64,000 nt of DNA, from the NCBI GenBank assembly GCA_916610825.1, contig OU744454.1, positions 15,880,336-15,944,335 of the forward strand, given 5' to 3'. Under the pieces are notes generated by a model. The model had not been told where the DNA came from and searched no databases. It worked only from the letters and a program-made list of their open reading frames with translations. The stretch's first letter is position 1, and every line of letters starts with the position of its first letter. A program made the translations under genes and the position numbers. Positions 49,301 through 64,000 of this stretch are shown here, in pieces. Source of the DNA: Haliclystus octoradiatus (lineage: Eukaryota; Cnidaria; Staurozoa; Stauromedusae; Haliclystidae).

Positions 49301-51774
49301 CTTTCACGTCCAGCCATTACCAGAATTTTTTTTATCACTGTATATTTTGTATAAATATTCAGGAAGTAATATATTGTGTTGGGAAGTACCGTACTTGATA
49401 GTTTGATTTACATAGTTCCAAAACAGTAACCAAGCGCACAAAACAAAGGATTGACCTTGTTTTCAGTCGGATTATCCCTAACACCCCCTCAAAAAAGTTA
49501 CTAGAATACCTGCTTGGATAAATCTAAATCTATTATCTATTCCGTTATATTAGCTTGTCTTTATGTTGAACAACTCACCCGCGCTCTGTTGCGATTTAAC
49601 AAGGCGTGTGGCCCTCTCTATGCAGACAATCAAACATCCTGTTACTTTAGGATCTAGAGTACCACTGTGGCCAGTTTTTTGCACACGGAGAATTCTCTTG
49701 ATCCATGCGACAACCTTTGAATATCATTAACATAATTAGAAAGGTAAGTCTATAAATCACTATAAAATTAATACCAAAGATGAGGCAAGAGTTGTATTTT
49801 GCGATTCAGAGTCTTCTACAATTATCAGGTAAAACCAATCACTACATACAAATGTAAATTGATTTAAATTATTTTATAGATAGGCATCCCTTACCACCGA
49901 GAAGTGTCGAGTTTAAACTGAAATAATTATAGGATTTGGCTGACTGTCTTCCCTTCTGAGTATTTTAAATGCTTCTTTAGCAAAGCGAGTCACAGATATA
50001 GTTTTATGCCAAATACGATGAAATGCTGAATCGTTTTTCCATTGCTAATAAATAGTTATTATTAATGATGCTAGTTAATCCAAGTGTATTCTTAAGTGAC
50101 CCACCTCGTGCGATGATGGATTAGCAGGCTTGTCTAGATTAATAAAACCACCACTGAAAGTATAAACAACAACACATCCAGATAATTAATCAAGAAAAGC
50201 ACCTGGAAGTCAGAGAATGGTCATATCGATACTACACGAAATACAAACCTGATATAATCCTTCAAGTTTCGTTTGAGAGGCGACGAACCAAATGGCAGAG
50301 GCGTGTAATGCCCAGTGCGAACATTCAAGACATCATAATTCTACAACAAGAGACAAATGTAACCAGCTGATAATTGACTCTTCCAGGGTTAGACAGTGTG
50401 TGCTTGCGTCCATGCGTGATCACGTCTCCCTCCTCAGGCGCTGGTTCCTCCCTCTGTGTCGGTGGATGTTTGTTCCCCCGGGATGCATTTGCTTCGTTGC
50501 GGGTATCAGGGGATATTGGGGGGTTGTGTCTACGGAATGTTATTATGTTTTTTTGACAATGGCATTATCGTAGAAGGCAAGAGTTAATAGATTTTATACA
50601 ACATTGAACGAACCTTGAGTAATAAAGGCCAATCTTCTGTTTTGAGTTTCGTACCACTTGATGTTGGAGCGATTAAAAAATCATCAGATTGTTGAGTATC
50701 CTAACAATCAAATAGTTACAATCGTCAAAGATAACATCGAGATAGCGTCAACATTTCAATATTTCAATGTTTGTTGAATATTATACTTACCCCCAATACT
50801 TCAGATTTGATATCACCTGAAAAAATAATGATACAATAGAAGTATACAATAAAAACAATAATGCTATACAGAGAGTCACAAAGTTTGAAATAAAGCTGTG
50901 TGTGTGGTTAAACTGTATTGGAACCGGTCCCCAATGAGTCCCTTGAGAATTGTTTAAAGGGAAGATTGATAACACGGGTAGTGTATTTTGAAAAGATAGT
51001 GACCCCAGGGATGTTTTGTTATGCCACAGCAACATGGTCGATGGGAAGAAGTTCTATAACCTATTCATTTTCTGTTAGATCGTAGATTTTCTTTGTTGCG
51101 TTTACCTAGTGATTCTTTTTTGGTTTTCTTGTGCTTTTTCTTGACTGCAATACAAATGGAAAGACAAGAAATTAGTAAGGATACACCATGAATAAAAATG
51201 GCGACCTGAATCTGCACAATTTATTTATCCCAGACCCAATCTGGAAGATATTTATTATGCCCAAGATCAATATTGAAATTCTTGTTTTAGGTCTTAGTCA
51301 CAGCCAGAAAACTAAGTCTGGGATCAGATGCGCATAACACACGTTACGTCTGACCTTACTTTGTAATTTCTATGTTTATCTTGCGTGCATTGTTTATTTG
51401 TTTCTATTTGGTTGAAACATGGTGTGAAAGCTTCGATGAAATAGTCTTACTAAATTCACATGGTTTATAAACACTGAATGCATGATATTGTGTCACATAT
51501 GCCTCTTTAGACTAGGCTTTGATGCTTTATGCTTGTGTGAGAGCACAAAGTCAGTGGGTCCTCTCCTCAAAATTCAAAAACGCATGTTCAACTCTCGATG
51601 GCGGTAAAAGCGTCTTAAATCATCAATCGAGCAAGAAAAATTTGAGAAATTTTTCAAATGAGATAACTGCATGAGTGTTAAGGCAATTGCATTTTGTATT
51701 TTATTTAAATATTGTTCAAAATATCTAATAAATATGAAATATTACTTACCCACGTGCTCGTCTATGGCCGCCAT
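46375..51774 (-). CDS. DKC1: Dyskerin, H/ACA snoRNP pseudouridine synthase, 18 exons
   Basis: Dyskerin is the catalytic subunit of H/ACA snoRNPs; it isomerises uridines in rRNA and snRNA and, in vertebrates, stabilises telomerase RNA in the nucleolus. Exons (minus): 51750-51774, 51106-51144, 50791-50816, 50614-50700, 50249-50340, 50105-50153, 49579-49714, 49168-49232, 48968-49094, 48758-48888, 48302-48365, 48136-48215, 47780-47900, 47471-47589, 47285-47382, 46785-46887, 46553-46690, 46375-46443. They sum to 522 residues (human 514). The DKCLD-like region has [19 protein letters not shown] and [20 protein letters not shown]. The catalytic loop [16 protein letters not shown] places the active Asp at about residue 127 (human 125). 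The PUA domain follows ([34 protein letters not shown]). The ends are lysine-rich ([10 protein letters not shown] and [13 protein letters not shown]), as expected for nucleolar targeting. In mammals this gene hosts snoRNAs; I did not identify one here. Confidence 0.97.
47685..47735 (+). mobile_element. MITE family 1 fragment
   Basis: GTGGTCACTATAGACAGGTG followed by GCTTTTGTAAGGAGG corresponds to the central part of the 181-bp MITE at 61023. Only about 50 bp remain, in the DKC1 intron 47590-47779. Confidence 0.5.
48505..48580 (+). mobile_element. MITE family 1 fragment
   Basis: Left end CACTGAAACCTGTATATAAC followed by GGCCACTATGAACAGGTGAC matches the family left half; the right end is missing. 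It lies in a DKC1 intron. Confidence 0.6.
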
Positions 51775-52646
51775 GTTTGTGTTATTTTCAAGTGAACGAA
51801 GACCGCGATGCAATTCTGCTATGTTTTGATTTCGAACGAGGCCCTTGCAGTGATTAAGTGTCCTTTGTGTCACATGAGCGAGACTCTGAAGCTGAGAAGC
51901 GTCATTTCTAAGTCGGCGGTGCAATTAAACACTCGTTTGAAAGAGGAAATATCAGTGAGGAGAACATTATAATTTCTGTACCTCAGAAAGTAATGCAGAC
52001 TGATCGTGCTACAGAAGCACCCGGATACTCTTTTATATAGTATAATTATCTTGTATTTATTATTAGTGTTAACTGTCTGACTCTGAAGCTCGTTTGTAAA
52101 ACTTATATAAGAGGCGTCGTCTCAACATACATAATTTGAAAGAGGAAATATCAGTGAGGAGAACATTATAATTTCTGTACCTCAGAAAGTAATGCAGACT
52201 GATCGTGCTACAGAAGCACCCGGATACTCTTTTATATAGTATAATTATCTTGTATTTATTATTAGTGTTAACTGTCTGACTCTGAAGCTCGTTTGTAAAA
52301 CTTACGGAAGAGGCGTCGTCTCAACATACATAGTTAAGCTCTGTAACATTGTTATACTATGTGTTTTACAAGTCATTTTTGATAATTAAATTTTATTCAA
52401 AATTCAAAATTAAGAAAGGCAAAAATACATCTTTATAGTGAACATTCTAATCTATAACATACCATTATAACGGTATTTGTAGCCTCCTGGTAGCACTATA
52501 TGTTCTATACAGTAATACAAATCGTCTCTTTTACATATTCATGTTATGAGAGATATAAGATATATACTATAGATATATAGTTGCTATAAAATGAACCTCA
52601 AAAGTACAGCAAAGCCGCATATACTAACTGATGCATACAGATGACA
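51775..52646. promoter_or_regulatory. DKC1 upstream region with duplicated segment
   Basis: This 870-bp interval separates the DKC1 start codon from the AKTIP-like stop codon, both on the minus strand. It holds the 199-bp tandem duplication described separately. Inside each copy, the minus strand reads CTATATAAAAGAG (near 52028-52044 and 52227-52243), a good TATA-box match, and a small hairpin GTGCTACAGAAGCAC lies about 15 bp downstream. These could be core-promoter elements, but I cannot place a transcription start. Confidence 0.4.
51936..52333. repeat. 199-bp direct tandem duplication upstream of DKC1
   Basis: The segment 51936-52134 (starting TTTGAAAGAGGAAATATCAG) is repeated at 52135-52333. 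I see only about four differences, three clustered (TTATATAAG versus TTACGGAAG) and one at the end, so the copies are about 98% identical. The first copy begins 161 bp upstream of the DKC1 start codon. Confidence 0.93.
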
Positions 52647-53567
52647 TCAATAATTGTAATATGGTAAATTATTTAAAATGCTACCCATTCGCTCCCTCGC
52701 CCAATCAACAAATGTCTGTTCTTGATTATGAATATTAGACGGTAATTCTGAATTATTAATTCCTTCTAGCATCATCTTTTTGAAATCAGGTAATAACTCA
52801 TCATCTATGATTTTACAACGAAAAGGATTGATTTCACCTATCGGTTGTTGATTCTGTCCGCTATCTGTCATTTCTGAAATAGAATCAAGTACACAATTTC
52901 TAACTCTTGCTTTAAACATAGTTGTGTTTTCCATAACTAAATCAACTGCTTCTTTATTGACAGAATGTTGGGCATTAATTCCATAAAAACACGACCTAGC
53001 ATATTTTAAAATATCACATATAAAATGATTTGAGTTTTTATTCAACACTGGATCCAAATTTAATGTTCCATTGGGATAAACTAAAGGATGAAAAACTTTA
53101 CTCGTAAAACGAAATATTGGCTTTTGAGATGGAAACTTATCTGGTAAATATAGATTAAAATGAAAAGCTCCATCTGCATACGGTCCACGATGAACAAATA
53201 AAATACCATGCCATAACATTAAAGATTTAATCGAAGGCATAACGTATAGACCTTCGATAACATGTTCTTTTAATGAATACAATTCGCTTAATATAAAATC
53301 CTCTCTGAAGTGACTGTACATATCTTCTGTTGTTCGTAATAACCATTTAGAATCCTCATGTTTTCTATCTGGTTTCGAATCTGCTCCACGATGTGATTCG
53401 TGACTTTCAGTTGATTTACAAGACGGTTTTGTTGATTTATTATCAATGTTTAGTCTTCGCTTGTGCTCTTTGAACGCAGATTTTAATGATTTTTTCTCAC
53501 ACTGATTCTTATTTCCTTCTTGGATGGAGTCTAACTTTTCCCCTCCTAGTTTATCCATTACCAGCAA
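52647..53567 (-). CDS. AKTIP: AKT-interacting protein (AKTIP/FTS)-like E2-variant protein, single exon
   Basis: AKTIP/FTS is a catalytically dead ubiquitin-conjugating-enzyme-like protein in the FTS-Hook-FHIP complex that links dynein to endosomes; the mammalian protein also acts at telomeres. The 306-residue frame is uninterrupted and intronless. A charged, lysine-rich N-terminus of about 85 residues precedes a UEV-like fold: [20 protein letters not shown] aligns with human [39 protein letters not shown] with [34 protein letters not shown] with VFHPLVDPTSGELD, and [13 protein letters not shown] with VLMYARRVFYKID. The E2 catalytic Cys is absent and HPN is replaced by HPL, as in the family. 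The first Met was chosen; another lies at residue 4. The C-terminal 80 residues have no match I recognise. It could be a retrocopy or an intron-poor ancestral gene. Confidence 0.85.
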   Translation of the reverse strand: [306 protein letters not shown]

Positions 53568-54231
53568 TTAAAATAATTTTCATTTATTTCTCGGTCAGTA
53601 CATTAATTTAAATGTTTGAATATGTGAATCTAGAAAATAACATTCAATTCGCGGGTAATCCCAGAGATTTGAGCTCATTCAATATTAATTACACGCATGG
53701 TCTTATAATCTTTAAAATGTGTTTGGTGATCTTTAGAAGAGGGTCAACTGCTGTAGAAAATCAGGACCATTTGCACCGCATTTCAAGGTGTATTATTATA
53801 TTAGACGCAGTTTAAATGAACATACACTCTCACTGATCAAGCAAATAAATTAGACGGTTGGGTTCAAACTGCAAAATATGACTTGATACACAGCTCAGTA
53901 TGGTATTGCAGTAAGTTTTCAGTATCGCATATTCGCATTTATTGCATATGAAAATAATAATGATTTGAATCGCCAATAATATGTTATGCTAGAGAACGTA
54001 CTACTTCATGAAGTAAATTTCTAATTGATTTAATAATAAATAATTGATTATTTCCCTTCCTTAATAAATCTATGTGACGTCATATCGTATAACCGATGGA
54101 GATCTGGGTCTAGCTAACTGTGCTTGCCGCCATTCCTAATGTCAACCAAAATGCTAACATATTTTTGATTGCAACGAGAAAGTAATTTTGATTTCAAATA
54201 CAGCAGCTTATGTTATTATTACGTATCAACT
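53568..54231. promoter_or_regulatory. Divergent upstream region of AKTIP-like (-) and HDGFL2-like (+) genes
   Basis: The two start codons point away from each other across 660 bp, so both promoters must lie here or in upstream non-coding exons. The sequence is AT-rich; one TGACGTCA palindrome occurs near 54073. The open frame at 53612-53815 has no homology or splice context. Confidence 0.5.
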
Positions 54232-63294
<9,063 letters not shown>

Positions 63295-64000
63295 GTAAGA
63301 ATTAGTATGATCTACTATTAAAATGTTATATATATTATGTAACCATGTTCTACTCATTAACGCACACACACATTTATTTCATTCTGATTAAAGATAAAAG
63401 CTGTGCTGTGTTTTGTTAGTAGGGTCGACTCATAAGAAATTGAAAATTTTTTACCTCAAACTTGTTGGATCAAGTGACTGGATTACTTTACCAAGTTTTT
63501 TTTGATAAACGGATAAGTAGCCTATTGTTTGAGAAATACGCATTTGAACAGATGAGAATTTCAAATCTTGAAAAACAAAGAATGAAAGTTAAGTGATGTC
63601 ATACTGTAAAAAATTCTATCACAGATGAGCGCGGTAAGAACGAAATATTCGAAAGTCGTGTTTGATTGGATTTATTCATCATATAAGATTTAACAGGCAA
63701 ATACAGGGGATTAAATTCACAAATAATTCCACTTACATACAGCCGTACACTTACATACAATGTTGCAGTCGCTATTCAATAGTTGCGGTGATCTTATCAA
63801 TAAAAATAATAAAAATATTACCAAGGACCAACTGTGATACAAACAATCCTTTGTATTATCAACTTGTTGAGGGCACAACAATGTCAATGTAATACATGCA
63901 TGTCGCTTTGTTTCACTCTTTGACATGACATGTCACATTATTTTAACTGCGTGTGATTGGCTGATGGATGAATTGCCAAGTGAATATGGATTCCAAATGT
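63295..64000. other. 3' part of an HDGFL2-like intron, no exon recognised
   Basis: After the donor at 63295 (GTAAGA) no further exon that would complete the IBD and supply a stop codon was recognised. The open frames at 63662-63892 (+) and 63717-63926 (-) lack homology. The rest of the gene probably lies right of the window. Confidence 0.5.

Overview
The window is AT-rich nuclear DNA from an animal, most likely an invertebrate. It carries eight protein genes with short phase-consistent GT-AG introns, dispersed MITEs, SINE-like repeats and minisatellites. A compact invertebrate deuterostome such as an ascidian would fit the gene density and intron sizes, but nothing here fixes the species. There is no prokaryotic operon structure, rRNA gene, CRISPR array or intact tRNA gene that I can support.

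Layout, left to right. (1) 1-2869: no recognisable gene. (2) 2870-17358 (+): the tail of WASHC2/FAM21, the retromer-binding WASH complex subunit; its head domain lies outside the window or was not recognised. (3) 19112-20576 (-): a small two-exon C2H2 zinc-finger protein of unknown function. (4) 22579-23622 (-): a four-exon homologue of the uncharacterised human CXorf65 protein. (5) 25686-31688 (-): BCOR/BCORL1-type Polycomb corepressor with ankyrin repeats and a PUFD domain. (6) 33623-45154 (+): ATP6AP2 (prorenin receptor, V-ATPase accessory protein). (7) 46375-51774 (-): dyskerin (DKC1). (8) 52647-53567 (-): intronless AKTIP/FTS-like E2-variant protein. (9) 54232-63294 (+, runs off the end): HDGFL2/LEDGF-type chromatin reader with PWWP and integrase-binding domains. 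For all the spliced genes except WASHC2 and HDGFL2, which are cut or unresolved at one end, the exons I placed add up to an open frame from ATG to stop.

The genes do not form one pathway. Endosome and lysosome trafficking is represented by WASHC2, ATP6AP2 and AKTIP; chromatin and RNP functions by BCOR, HDGFL2 and dyskerin. The gene order is notable: the human homologues of BCOR, ATP6AP2, DKC1 and CXorf65 are all X-linked, and BCOR and ATP6AP2 are close, divergently transcribed neighbours in human Xp11.4 as they are here. This looks like a preserved fragment of an ancestral linkage group.

The main non-coding structures are: an almost 1-kb inverted repeat in HDGFL2 intron 1; a 21-unit, 33-bp minisatellite in an ATP6AP2 intron whose units mostly contain the palindrome TGACGTCA; a recent 199-bp tandem duplication just upstream of DKC1; two MITE families (one with TA ends, one with hAT-like ends and an 8-bp target duplication); tRNA-headed SINE-like repeats; and a LINE fragment in the last WASHC2 intron.
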